Assembly: GCF_910592395.1 (NCBI RefSeq) | Contig: NC_088309.1 | Coordinates: forward strand, 28,832,599 to 28,896,598 | Reading direction: 5' to 3' | Origin: Lineus longissimus | Taxonomy: Eukaryota > Nemertea > Pilidiophora > Heteronemertea > Lineidae | Length of the DNA: 64,000 nt | Part shown: piece by piece, positions 1 through 11,764 of the stretch | Layout: every line of letters begins with the position of its first letter | How positions within the stretch are numbered: position 1 is the stretch's first letter | Notes under the pieces: generated by a model | What the model was told of the DNA's origin: nothing | Databases searched by the model: none | The model's input: only the letters and a program-made list of their open reading frames with translations | Program-made: the position numbers and the translations under genes

Positions 1-402
1 GTTCAATGGTTGACCCTCGATTTTTTTTGATTTTTGTGTAGCGTAAGCAACTGTCTTTCATGGGAGAATGGTCTCTGTAAGAATTATTCAGGAAGAAATG
101 TATAATATTTGGGGTTTTTCGTGATTGTCCGGCCCAATTGGCAATATTGCCATTTGGGATGGTGAACAGAGCTAGGAGCAAATGCGACGCTTATGATTTA
201 TTTAAAGAAATAAAATGCCCGATTTAACATCCTGCAGAATCAGGGGAATCGGGCGTTTCCAGTGATATACGACACAAATGGGTTGTCCTCATGCATTCAC
301 TTTGGAAACGCATTTTAAAATAGATGTTACGTCCTGTTAATGGGGCACGTCATCATCGCGTACATTTGGGAAAAACTCCCTAACGAGACCTATAGCCCCC
401 AA

Positions 403-418
403 GTGACGTCACATCCGG
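403..418 (+). promoter_or_regulatory. CRE palindrome plus ETS-like site in the GLTP-like promoter
   Basis: The 10-bp palindrome GTGACGTCAC (403-412) contains a full CREB/ATF element and is followed at once by ATCCGG, the reverse complement of an ETS core. The pair lies about 25 bp upstream of the ATG at 438. Such paired sites are common in TATA-less animal promoters. Binding is inferred from the motifs only. The 400 bp upstream shows no coding exon that I can support. Confidence 0.5.
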
Positions 419-437
419 TAATTGAAAAATAGCAGAG

Positions 438-3400
438 ATGGCAGATGAACTAAAATTGGACACAAATTACACTTTTTTCGGCGATCCAAAACGCCAATTT
501 CCACGAGTACAAGATGATAACAACATTGATGTTGTAGAGTTTCTTGCTGCCTCTGAACTAATGCCAAGATTTTTCGGTATGTGGATAAAATCTACCATCA
601 AAATCGTGAAATGTCCCATTAGATTAGACTTGGCTTGGGCTGGCATTCCGGGATCATTCATGCGCGTCGTTCATGTATATGCATGTATCATTGTACATGT
701 TGTATGTATTGTAATTGGGATATTGCGTGCATGTTGATTGTTGGTATACAAGTTATAACCATATAGTCCAAGTCGTGATCGCGGTATAGTTATATTAATA
801 TATAGCCGTGATAGTGATATAAGGCCATTTTTTTCAGGTCAGGCAGGGACGCTAAACAAGTTATTTTTTATGTGGCCTAATTACGTTATAATATTATAAG
901 GTACTGGTAGGCAATTAAGATGATAATTTGCTGAATGCTGTGACTCTCAACATGCATTAAGGGTACAGCGAAGTCGAGTATCATTATTGTTACCTTCAAT
1001 ATCCTCTCTGAAAAAACTATGTTTCCTTTACTTCTTCCAGTCCACATGGGTAAAAACTTTATGTTTGTGAAGAGTGATGTTCAACAAAACGTACATGTGA
1101 GTAGTAACTTGTGAGACCTCTGGCTCTGTGGCGCCTGAGTCCTAGGAGCTGGAGTAGTAACTTGTGAGACCTCTGGCTCTGCGGCACCCGAGTCCTATGA
1201 GCTGGAGTAGTAACTTGTGAGACCTCTGGCTCTGCGGCACCCGAGTCCTATGAGCTGGAGTAGTAACTTGTGAGACCTCTGGCTCTGCGGCACCCGAGTC
1301 CTATGAGCTGGAGTAGTAACTTGTGAGACCTCTGGCTCTGCGGCACCCGAGTCCTATGAGCTGGAGTAGTAACTTGTGAGACCTCTGGCTCTGCGGCACC
1401 CGAGTCCTATGAGCTGGAGTAGTAACTTGTGAGACCTCTGGCTCTGCGGCACCCGAGTCCTATGAGCTGGAGTAGTAACTTGTGAGACCTCTGGTTCTGC
1501 GGCACCCGAGTCCTATAAGCTGGAGTAGTAACTTGTGAGACCTCTGGCACTGCGGCGCCTGAGTCCTATGAGCTGGAGTAGTAACTTGTGAGACCTCTGG
1601 CACTGCGGCGCCTGAGTCCTATGAGCTGGAGTAGTAACTTGTGAGACCTCTGGCACTGCGGCGCCTGAGTCCTATGAGCTGGAGTAGTAACTTGTGAGAC
1701 CTCTGGCTCTGCGGCGCCTGAGTCCTATGAGCTGGAGTAGTAACTTGTGAGACCTCTGGCTCTGCGGCGCCTGAGTCCTATGAGCTGGAGTAGTAACTTG
1801 TGAGACCTCTGGCTCTGCGGCGCCTGAGTCCTATGAGCTGGAGAAGTAACTTGTGAGACCTCTGGTTCTGCGGCACCTGAGTCCTATGAGCTGGAGAAGT
1901 AACTTGTGAGACCTCTGGCTCTGCGGCGCCTGAGTCCTATGAGCTGGAGTAGTAACTTGTGAGACCTCTGGCTCTGCGGCACCTGAGTCCTATGAGCTGG
2001 AGTAGTAACTTGTGAGACCTCTGGCTCTGCGGCGCCTGAGTCCTATGAGCTGGAGTAGTAACTTGTGAGACCTCTGGCACTGCGGCGCCTGAGTCCTATG
2101 AGCTGGAGTAGTAACTTGTGAGACCTCTGGCACTGCGGCGCCTGAGTCCTATGAGCTGGAGTAGTAACTTGGTCTATAAGTACCATAAACCAGGCTACAT
2201 CTGCATTATCCCTCATTCTATGTCTGTTCTCTCTTAAGCCCCATCTCTAAAATTGAAATGGATTGAATCGCCACTTATTTTTGCCATCTATTTTTCAGAA
2301 AATCAAAGCTGCCCATGAAGCATATCCTGAGTGTAAAACTTTAAAAGAAATACTTGATGTTGAATATGCCAAAGGCGTCCATAAAAAGGATAGTTCCTGT
2401 AGCATGGCGTTGATGTGGTTTAGAAGGTCAGTATTACAGGTTCAATGCAGACTGCGGTTATACTACTCAAACACCAACTCATATGATTTCTTGTAAAAGT
2501 ACTTATAGAGCAGCTCTGTTGTCTGTTTTTCTTCTTGCGATGGTCCAGAAATGTTCATTTTGGAATATTTATCAGTATTATTCTCCTTTTATTCCTCTAT
2601 GTCTTCTTACAGTTGTTTGATGCTCTCTATGATTGATACAAAGACATCTCCCTGATAATTACCAATACCTCAAAAACTTCCCGCACGCTGTGTTATGAAT
2701 ATATCTTTATTTTTCAGAGGATTACTCTTCATGTACTTGCTGCTGCGCCAACTTGTGGTTTACTATCGAGAACATGAACGTATCCCAGAAAGATCAAAAG
2801 ATGCAGCAAATTTATCCTACAGACATTCTCTTAGAGATCACCATAATTTGGTTGTTAGAGGATTAGTCACTGTAAGTTCAAAATGTTTTTTTCAGGGCTA
2901 GTTTTGATGATTTTTAGCCATAAGCAATATGGCAGCATTCCGATTGTGTTTAGTTGCTGGTGTAAATTGAAATTGAATACTAATGTGCAGATCAGGTTCT
3001 GTCAAAGAAGATGGCCTAGCTCAAAAGTTTGTTGGTGAGTTTTGTTGACCTCTATCGGTGTGTTACCTGAAGACTAAACTTCTGCTTTAAGGGAATAAAA
3101 ATAGTGGTTTTTGTGCCGACACTTTTCAAAATAAAATTTTAAAAATTTTGTTTGTTTTGATTTTAGGTTGCCATCAAGTTCCTTCCAACTCCAACTGAAA
3201 TGGTACTGAACCTTGCCTTCAGAGATGACACAAAAATACCAAAAGTAAGGGTCAAAGTTATGTAAAAACACCAGATCAAAATAAACTGTCATACTGTTGA
3301 AAGTTACATATATATAATATATTGTCTATAGCCCAACAAGAAATTATGTGTCTGATGAAAATTTCTCTTGACATTTTCCTGAAAACTCTGGGAATCTCAC

Positions 3401-3670
3401 ATGGAATTCTAAGATAACTTTGTACTTGAAATACATCTTGATTGTGCATTTCATTGGGAGATTGTAGACTTTCAATAGATTTGGATGGGCATGTCTGTAT
3501 TTCAAAACTGTTTATGATTTCAGGTAATTGATGAAACAGAAGCGACATTGGACTTATTGAAGCCGTGCTTAAATGCCATCTTGAGATACTATAAAGATCA
3601 CGAAGACTACGCATCGGATGTCAAAAGTGAAAACTACGAGCAATGTGATGCATGGCAAAAACAGGAATAG
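438..3670 (+). CDS. Glycolipid transfer protein (GLTP) domain protein, six exons
   Basis: Exons read by phase: 438-576, 1041-1096, 2299-2426, 2718-2871, 3167-3244 and 3524-3670. They give a 233-aa protein. The GLTP fold is an all-alpha cytosolic lipid-transfer domain that carries single glycolipids or ceramide-1-phosphate between membranes. The headgroup-binding residues are present: KSDVQQNVHK gives the D, N and K (about residues 59, 63, 66), ALMWF gives the stacking Trp (about 105), and DHHNLVV gives the His (about 150). The tiny 56-nt second exon carries the Asp-Asn pair and is invisible to simple ORF calling. In GLTP the His is followed by x-W; here the Trp is Leu. The C-terminal half (VRGLVTVAIKFLPT) resembles CPTP/GLTPD1, while the N-terminal half resembles GLTP, so I leave the subfamily open. 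The start at 438 is the first ATG after the promoter motifs and fits the usual length (about 210 aa). Confidence 0.88.
1101..2170 (+). repeat. 53-bp minisatellite, 20 copies, in GLTP-like intron 2
   Basis: Units start with GTAGTAACTTGTGAGACC and recur every 53 bp with no indels: unit starts run from 1101 to 2161, exactly 20 periods plus a partial. Substitutions fall into sub-blocks (CACCCGAG against CGCCTGAG; CTCTGCGG against CACTGCGG), which indicates block-wise expansion. The array begins at intron position +5, directly behind the exon 2 donor at 1097, and each unit carries a donor-like CTT/GTGAGA. Confidence 0.97.
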
Positions 3671-5173
3671 GCACAGTCTTCATTCTCACATTGACATAGA
3701 TGTGGACACGTCTTGGAGGTTTCCTTGGACCTGTACACATTCAGGTTCATGATGATAGGCTTAAAAGTGTTGCAAGCTTCCTTTCTTGTAATCACACATA
3801 CTGCTCTTAAAAGCGTGCGTAAATGGGCGTGGTGATTGGACTCGCCCCCAGACTGCACCACCCAACTAGACTATGCACTTAACATGAACCAGGCCACACC
3901 ATTCCCTATCTTGGTTTCTCTATCTTGTCCATTTCTTGACCAACCATTGGCTACTCTGGAAAGATCTTCCGATAAATTCTTCCAAAACCACTGTGTCGTC
4001 TCCACAGGCTGCACTGAGCTGCAATAATTAGCCATTTTGTGAGTAGGTGTCTCTCATTAGAACCTGTGTCCAAACAGAATCTGATCAAATCTTGCCAGAA
4101 TGCAACAGACTGCCTCAAGCACCCAGTTCAACTTGTTTTTCACCTCTCCCTGTCCTGAGAATGGCAGGTATCTGTTTAGACGAAGTCCTGTTATTTCAGA
4201 GGGCCACTAAATGGAACACGTTCGCTCCACACTGTGTGTATGTATTAGTCAGGCTGACTTGGGACAGTCTGTTCTGTATTCACCAATGTGTACATCTACT
4301 TTGATAGCAATGTGAACATGAACTGGTTTTTGAGGACACATGCATTTGTATGTAGGTGTAACTATAGTTAGCTCTTCTTAATTCATGTCAAAATGCTGTC
4401 AGATGTTTTGCTTGCATACATGTTTGTACAAATTGTTAATTTTAGAGAGTGAGATTCTGTCCAGACCACCAGGGCTCACTTGATCACACAGTTGAGCAAT
4501 TAAGGGGGACTATAGACAGGAGCAAGGGCTTCTGCTGTGTACCTCCTGATGACTGTTTGAGTAACTCAGCCCTGGCTGTGTCAATGCACCCTTTTTCGTC
4601 TTTCAGGTTTAACCCTTTGTCCTGTTAATCGCAACATGTCATATTGAATATCGGGAGATAAAATGTATGTTTGGAGTTGTGGGAAATTCACCGTCCAGAA
4701 AGAGCTTGTGTAAATAATATTACGCTCTATATTTGTTTATGATAGAGGAGGAGTTGATTTCCTTGTCTCCTTTGAAACTGCTCCTTCAGTGCATGATAAG
4801 GCCAACTGTTTTTTTACTGAAATGAATATGAAATGACTAAGTGGCTATTTTTATGAAGAAACAAATCAATACTGCAGCATGCATATTTGGTGATTAATGG
4901 AGAAGATGTAATATCAGATCAAACTTCCAAAGGGTTATTGATTAGACTATAATATACATGTAATGTGTCATCTTTCAGCTGAACTGTCGTAGTGTGCTAA
5001 AAACCCACCTGTAGGTCTCTAGGTTAGTTTTATGATAATGAATACAGGGCCAGCGCTACAACCGAACAAATTATCAAATAATGATGACATCATGAGATGG
5101 TGCACTGATCCTGAACCATTTTGTAAGGTGAATGCCATATTTTGCTCTTTGCATAGGAAAAGATGTGCTAGCT

Positions 5174-5355
5174 TTGGCCCTGTACAACTAGCTGAGCACT
5201 TGGCCCTGTACAACTAGCTGAGCACTTGGCCCTGTACAACTAGCTGAGCACTTGGCCCTGTACAACTAGCTGAGCACTTGGCCCTGTACAACTAGCTGAG
5301 CACTTGGCCCTGTACAACTAGCTGAGCACTTGGCCCTGTACAACTAGCTGAGCAC
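5174..5355 (+). repeat. 26-bp tandem repeat, 7 perfect copies
   Basis: The unit TTGGCCCTGTACAACTAGCT plus GAGCAC repeats exactly seven times (182 bp) with essentially no divergence. That suggests very recent expansion or ongoing homogenisation. Confidence 0.97.
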
Positions 5356-6233
5356 CAAAATAGTAACGTCGAATTGTGTGATTATTCTTAAGTGCATGTC
5401 AAAATGAATGTTTTCGAACTTGTATCCTTCTTGTGTTTTTGTTAGAAAGACTTGGATTGCCTAATATTCCGTGTATTGATTGGCTGTTGCCTTGGAAACT
5501 AGAGACTGCAAATAAATACTCATTTCAGTTTTGTGATGGATGTAGGTTGTAAGATGTGTATGAACTTTTTGAGAAGTCCCCCTGCCACATACACTGTGGT
5601 AGTTGGAGCACTGTGCATTCCAGTGAGACGGGTGACACCCCAAAAAAGGCCACACTTCAAAATAATGTGTTTAAAATGCTGTTTGCTGCGAATCTGCCTG
5701 TAGTCCTACCTTTTCTCCAATCCCACCAATCTAGACAAGGCTCAATTTCCTCCACTTGCTTTTGACAACTACAATTTGGAACAAGCAAGTTTGTCCAGTT
5801 TTAAGATACAATTGTAAAACACTGAGCGTATCGGTATTGGCCTGCCAGCAGAAATTATCATTGATTTCCATATGCTACTAAATCAAACAAAAGTTTACGC
5901 TATTCTTATTCCAAAAATGTTAATATGGCACTGTGAGATGCGTATTGTACTTAAAATGCATTCCGTGCCTAAATTGATAAGTCTCCTATTTGTCGCTGCC
6001 AAGTTGCATCACATATTTCTCATTGTATTATGAATTATGACCTCTTTAGAGGTCTCCTTCCATGACATATGACCAGGCTACCTCATGCAAGCCTTTACCC
6101 ATGAGATCTTAAAAGTATATCTCTTGTCACCCTTACCAGTCACAAACCTGCCAACCATTGTTATTTCATGCCCTTATTATATAAAAAACACGTGGTGGTG
6201 TCAACCGGTATTAGATCTGCTGACAGAGTTTGT

Positions 6234-6433
6234 ACATTTACACTCCAATTAACTGTCAAGAGTGGCATGGCAGTAGATAGGCCACATTTACACTCCAATT
6301 AACTGTCAAGAGTGGCATGGCAGTAGATAGGCCACATTTACACTCCAATTAACTGTCAAGATTGGCATGGCAGTAGATAGGCCACATTTACACTACAATT
6401 AACTGTCAAGAGTGGCATGGCAGTAGATAGGCC
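6234..6433 (+). repeat. 50-bp tandem repeat, 4 copies
   Basis: Four head-to-tail 50-bp units begin ACATTTACACTCCAATTAAC and end GATAGGCC. They differ by only two single-base changes (AGAGTGG/AGATTGG and ACTCC/ACTAC). Confidence 0.95.
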
Positions 6434-7384
6434 ACATTCATTTAATGACAGGCTAAGCGAACGAATGAGCCAGTTTGTAACGGGTTGCCGGTTTGCAAGT
6501 CAGTCCACAAAGCTTTTATTTATCTATTTTTGTATTCTGATGTATATTTTCTGCGATCTCTTCCAACATGACTGGCTCTGGCTCTGGCTCTGGCTCTGAC
6601 AATATCCTAATTCACTTGGAACACGTAGTATCCTGCTCTCAGAGGAAATAGCCTGGCAGTAACTGTTATTGTCACCTCAGAGTAGATGTCTTTGTGGACA
6701 AATTCCACTCGAGCGTCCGGGCCATGCAACCAGTCTTGTTTGTAAATCTCCAATGAGACTGTCTCCAATGAGACATCCATCTCACGACAGATTGCAACTT
6801 GGAGACTAATGATGACCTGATAGATGTGTATTCATGATCTCAACCATTCCTTCCTTCGTGTGTTTATCGAGTGTTGCACATTCTGTCCAGTGATTGATTT
6901 TATGATTTAATACAAATGTAGAATAGACATTTTATGCATTTAAATTGCATATCTGCGTTGTTACTTTTGTCAAATGACTCTGCAACCCAACCAAGTTGAG
7001 GAAGTGATTTCCACCAGACCAAACAGACAGAGGAAAACATGACATTTCACAAAGAAAACGTTATGTAGAAATCAGAACCCAGCCATCAACAAGACCTCGA
7101 ACAAGGATGTGACCTAGCCAGACCACTGGCCTGGCTTGGTGGAGGACAATGGGGCATCGTTAGCTGACTGAGGACACTGTTGACATGGCAACCTACCACT
7201 TGGCCAGCTAGTACAGTGTGGTAGCACTGTCAGGTGCTGGTTTTCAGAAGTACCTCATTCATTGAGAATAGTCAAGTTTTGAGAAAACTTTATCTCCCTT
7301 ACCACACACCACCTTTTCCAGTGATTTAGTTTCATAGTACTATAGTGAGAAAAACTATAACATAGAATACATATTATTTGAGTC

Positions 7385-7390
7385 TTTATT
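7385..7390 (-). terminator. Candidate SGF29 polyadenylation signal
   Basis: TTTATT on the + strand is AATAAA on the minus strand, about 500 nt downstream of the SGF29 stop codon at 7891-7893. The cleavage site itself cannot be seen. Confidence 0.45.
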
Positions 7391-7890
7391 CAACACTGAC
7401 AGGTACCTATTGCCACAGACATAATCTGACTCTTGATACACCAACAAGATGTACAAGTATTTTACCAACAACTTAGCTGCCATAACCACTTTCCATGCCG
7501 CTGGCAAATGTTATTTGCCCAAACTAGATCTCTCCCATCCTGCAGTTGAAAACCATGTTTGCAAACAGAGGACCAGCACAGCCTTAAAGGGGTACGCCAT
7601 TCGTGTTCATTGGCTCAGGAAATACCCCATGCCATAGTGCAGTTATTATGCATGAAATTTGCTGAAACTTGTTATTTGTAGATCTGTCTTGATCCCTGAT
7701 CCAGCTCTCATTCCAAGTCCCTTCATCATTTGAGCCACCACGATTAGCTTCTCATTGTTGTGCCATTACTTTGTTGACAGGATGACTTCATTCAACCATA
7801 GGAAACCCAACTGATCAACCTAATCGACACTCTTTGTCAAACTGAGACAACTGTCCTCACAACTGTTCATCCAACTCTAATGTTATGGTG

Positions 7891-10800
7891 TTATTTTTTC
7901 TTGTCCTCTTTACACAAGATGACATAACGCTGAGCAACCGTGAGAGGAGGTGAGTAGCCGGCAGGGTAGGATGTATCTTCAAACAATACCGAGTAATCGT
8001 CTTGAGGCTGAAATGAGCAGAAACACACATCAGTTTCACCAACCAACGTCATCTGCTCAGATTGTGACTTTTAAAGCTAAACTTTCCACAAGGAATTCCA
8101 GGATGTAATCAGCAGCATATGGCTCCTGGAAATAAGGCAATAACTTTGAGTGCTAGTGTAGCAAGTAGAAGATTATGTAATTCCCCTTTTTCATGTTGTA
8201 CCCAAGTTCAGCTGAGTTATTTCCAAAATAAAAGTCATATTCTTACACGTTTTGGCGCCTCATGTATGAGAGCTCTGTAAAAGCATGTTGTCTGTGGATA
8301 TAGTGCAAGCACCAGCTGGAAAAGAGACCAAACAGTTAATGGCTTGGCTACTGGTACAATGTATAAAGCACAGAGAAATGCATCCTATTGCGAGTAGGCA
8401 GACACACTGGACCGCTGGATGAACAACTATGAGAACTTTGTCTGGAATTCATATACAATTCCTTTTACAGGCCTATGTATGATGAGTGACTTTATGAAGT
8501 ATCTGAAGTCAGCCCTTGGAGTAAAATGAATCAATTACACTCAAGGTAGAACAGTGATGAAACAGATAGCAATCAAACTTACCGTATCCTTGGGGAAGAG
8601 AGCTTCAGGGTCAGTCTCTGGGTTAGATTTCCAGATGGGCAGAGGAACTATTCGTCTCTTACTAAGACTGTGTCGTCTGGAAGGGAAACCACACATCATT
8701 TGAATCCAATAGTAATACCGGGTAATCCAAGTACAGTTTCCCAAATGAAAAAGGTGCTTCTTAATCTTTTCAACAACTGACATGGTACGATGGAAGGCAC
8801 ACTTACTCCTTCCCTTCTTCTGCATCGATGTCATCAACGTCATATTTCCCCGTCGATGACGAATAACTGACAACTTCAGCCAGGATCCAGTTCTCCTCGC
8901 CATCGCTACCTCGTACCCTTGCTGCAACCTTGTCCCCGGCCTTTGCTACGTAGTTGTTATCAGCTGGCACAGCACCACACAGGGGAGGGGGTCTAAAAGG
9001 TAAAATAGTTGCCTCAAGACACTGGCATCTCTCGAGTTTTTAACATATAGAAACTATTGAAAATAACAAAATAGTAATAATATGTACACTCTTTCGTATT
9101 TTATTACTGGATGTATCTATATATGTAATTTGTCACAATGTCTCTGTACATTTGGTAGGACAATAAATTTGATTTGCTGTTTGGTGTAGTATGGAATATG
9201 ACTCCGAACCATCTCTGGCCTTGGTGACAAATCAAGTCAGTCTCAGAGAAGTATAGGCCAACAATATACTTACTTTTCACCTGGTTTGCCTATCCAGAGT
9301 GGTAAAGTGGATGCGTTCTGTTGTAACATGGTCATGAGCACTCCTCTTCTCATTATCTGCTTGGGGCGATCAGAAATACCTGAAGAGAAGGATTGTGACA
9401 TCATCATGATATGGAACACTATGGTAGTCGTTGTAAACTATCAGCAGGGAGTACAACAGCGCCTGTCAGCATCACTGCAAATAGCACCAACACTTTCTTG
9501 CCATCAGCCTGATTTCTGTGGATACTCCTGTTGATGATGTTGAGTTGGGAATTAGAGTATCAATAAAAAAACGATTATCCTGCAGCGGCAAACCAAACAG
9601 GAGTTCCCCTGCCCAAAAGGAGGAATACACTAACTAAGTATTAGTAAGGATGAACTTACTTCTATCATGTCGAAATGCTTTTATCTCAACCACTTTCTCT
9701 AGGGCTTTCTTTAGGGCTCTGAAAAAGAATCATATATTACTTAATCTAAGACTGCTGAAGCAATAGCAATGAGGAGAACTCCACGCTCCTGAAGACCAAC
9801 TAAGAAACAATCTTGATAGATGGACTATTGCAGTCAGGTATCACTTGACAGACACATGTTTGCCGGGCAAGATGCCTTTCATATACCAGTATAGAAACGA
9901 CTGCCTTTCAATACCAGTATAGAAACGGCTGCCTTTCAATACCAGTATAGAAACGACTGCCTTTCAATACCAGTACAGAAACGACTGCCTTTCAATACCA
10001 GTATAGAAACGGCTGCCTTTCAATACCAGTATAGAAACGGCTGCCTTTCAATACCAGTATAGAAACGACTGCCTTTCAATACCAGTATAGAAGCGACTGC
10101 CTTTCAATACCAGTATAGAAGCAACTGCCTTTCAATACCAGTATAGATGCGACTGCCTTTCAATACCAGTATAGAAGCAACTGCCTTTCAATACCAGTAT
10201 AGAAGCGACTGCCTTTCAATACCAGTATAGAAGCAACTGCCTTTCAATACCAGTATAGATGCGACTGCCTTTCAATACCAGTATAGAAGCAACTGCCTTT
10301 CAATACCAGTATAGATGCGACTGCCTTTCAATACCAGTATAGAAGCAACTGCATTCCACTTACTCAGCCTCTGCTTCAGCATCCTGCATGGCTGTATTGT
10401 AAAGGCCCTTTAACTTTGTCTTGTAGTAGGCAGAAACTGAAAGGTAATAAACAACAGATACAAATTCACCCAGAAAGACCCACTTGTGGGTTTCTAATGG
10501 TCTGTGTCTTACCCATTTTATTTTTTCCTGGAAAGTAACAAAGCCTTATAGTTATATTATCCAAAACATGCAGATGAATTGCCTAGGGCTTCATCTCTGA
10601 AGCTGTGGAACAACAATGATAAAAACACTCGGCACAAGTGACCATTTAGTCTTCAAAAGCAGCTGAGAATGAGAGTTCACTCCAGGCCTTGTGAAGAGAT
10701 CCTACATGTAATACGACTAAACAAACAGAATCTGACGTGTCTGAGCAATCAATCAATGAGATTTATACAAGACACAATGAAAAGGTGATCACTTTTTTGT

Positions 10801-10967
10801 TCTTGTTGCATTCTCTCGTGTGTCTTCTGTATGTTTTGAATGGCATGTTCTCCCCGATCTCTCTCCTCTTGAACCTCGTGTATCAGTGTGTACAGTTCCT
10901 TCAGCATCTCCCTTATCTTGACATCGGCACTGGACCCACTCGAACTCGTAGACATCGAACTCGCCAT
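7891..10967 (-). CDS. SGF29: SGF29, tandem-Tudor subunit of SAGA/ATAC
   Basis: Eight minus-strand exons: 10793-10967, 10364-10436, 9660-9718, 9274-9379, 8807-8992, 8583-8676, 8247-8315 and 7891-8007. Together they are 879 nt, or 292 aa plus stop; the human protein is 293 aa. SGF29 reads H3K4me2/3 and brings SAGA/ATAC acetyltransferase modules to promoters. The N-terminal coiled coil (EMLKELYTLIHEVQEERDRG; QNIQKTHERM) is followed by the conserved GVLMTMLQQNAS and LPLWIGKPG segment, then the tandem Tudor domain. The acidic patch YDVDDIDAEE and the aromatic-cage residues in VLALYPQTTCFY and VLFED are intact, so binding of methylated H3 is expected. All junctions are GT-AG and in phase. The start ATG at 10967 lies in an exon whose acceptor (TTTTTCAG) sits in the 5' UTR, so at least one noncoding exon lies upstream near the RNF185 promoter. 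Confidence 0.96.
9873..10353 (+). repeat. 28-bp minisatellite, about 17 copies, in SGF29 intron 1
   Basis: The + strand unit CTGCCTTTCAATACCAGTAT plus AGAAACGA recurs every 28 bp from 9901 to 10321, preceded by one degenerate copy. Variants alternate (GAAACGA, GAAGCAA, GATGCGA), which suggests a higher-order expansion of two-unit blocks. The array ends 4 bp before the splice-donor hexamer (10358-10363) of the adjacent SGF29 exon. It lies in the intron between the exons at 10364-10436 and 9660-9718, the second coding intron. Confidence 0.96.
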
Positions 10968-11001
10968 ATCATATCTGAAGTGACTTATATAAACTTTAAT
11001 T

Positions 11002-11764
11002 CTGAAAAATAACAGAAAAAAATGAGAGAGATACCAGATGTGCCAGGTGTCTAACATTTTAGAAAGCCAAGTGACACCCATACCCACAACATAGAACTTG
11101 AAGAAGAAGACTGGAACATGATATTTTGGAACAACCTGTACAGTATGTATGGTGAAAATAAAGGATTTTTTGGGAACACACTGTAGGCCTACCACAGCCT
11201 TAGCTTGAATTATGAACAAACCATGCACATTCAGAAGTTGAATTGCAGTGGTAAGTAAGCATCACAAAACATAGACAACGCTCAGCATCATTTGGACCGA
11301 AAAATATAGTGATTTCAACAAGAAATTTACGAATTTGTAAAACAAAATTTTTACACTTTGTTCAGATGGTAGCGACATCTGGCAATCGATTGGAGAAGGA
11401 AGTTGGCGTGTTTTCGTCCATTCTCAGAAGCAGAGGTAGTATTCAAGCATGACGTCGATAAATAGTTCCGGTCATGCGGTAGGAAGCAATCTTGACACTA
11501 GAGGCGCTGATTTCGTTCTGAAATTGAATTTTAATTTCGGCACTGTGCGAGTTTGGGTAGGAGGGTGGTTTTCGACAACTGCGCACGCGCAAGAATACGT
11601 CAGCGGAAGTCTTCCCCAATCTCAAAATAAAAATATTACGCCTCAGGCTCCAATAATCGATTAATTTCTCTGATCGGGCTCGATATTTAAACACAAACTT
11701 CGATTCCACGTATCATTTAGTATCGGTGCTCCATAGAAACGTGTCCAAATTGTGATATTGTGCG
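11002..11764. promoter_or_regulatory. Bidirectional promoter between SGF29 and RNF185
   Basis: The start codons of SGF29 (-, 10967) and RNF185 (+, 11765) are 797 bp apart in divergent orientation. Within the gap, TGCGCACGCGCA at 11580-11591 is a perfect match to the NRF1 consensus YGCGCAYGCGCR, and GCGGAAGT at 11603-11610 is a strong ETS/GABP site. No TATA box is evident near either start. A 5' UTR exon of SGF29 ends at 11001 on the minus strand, so its transcription start should lie inside this interval. Confidence 0.65.

Larger units (their letters stand above)
3671..7384. other. GLTP-like 3' UTR and convergent intergenic space
   Basis: No further coding exon is supported here. An AATAAA at 5511-5516 on the + strand is one candidate polyadenylation signal for the GLTP-like gene. 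The interval holds two tandem arrays, listed separately, and a short CTGGCT hexanucleotide run at about 6572-6598. ORFs of 60-85 codons in this stretch lack family resemblance and splice context. Confidence 0.5.

Noticed and set aside
9873-10353. 28-bp repeats reminiscent of a CRISPR array
   Set aside because: Units are directly adjacent with no unique spacers, in an intron of an animal gene; it is a minisatellite.
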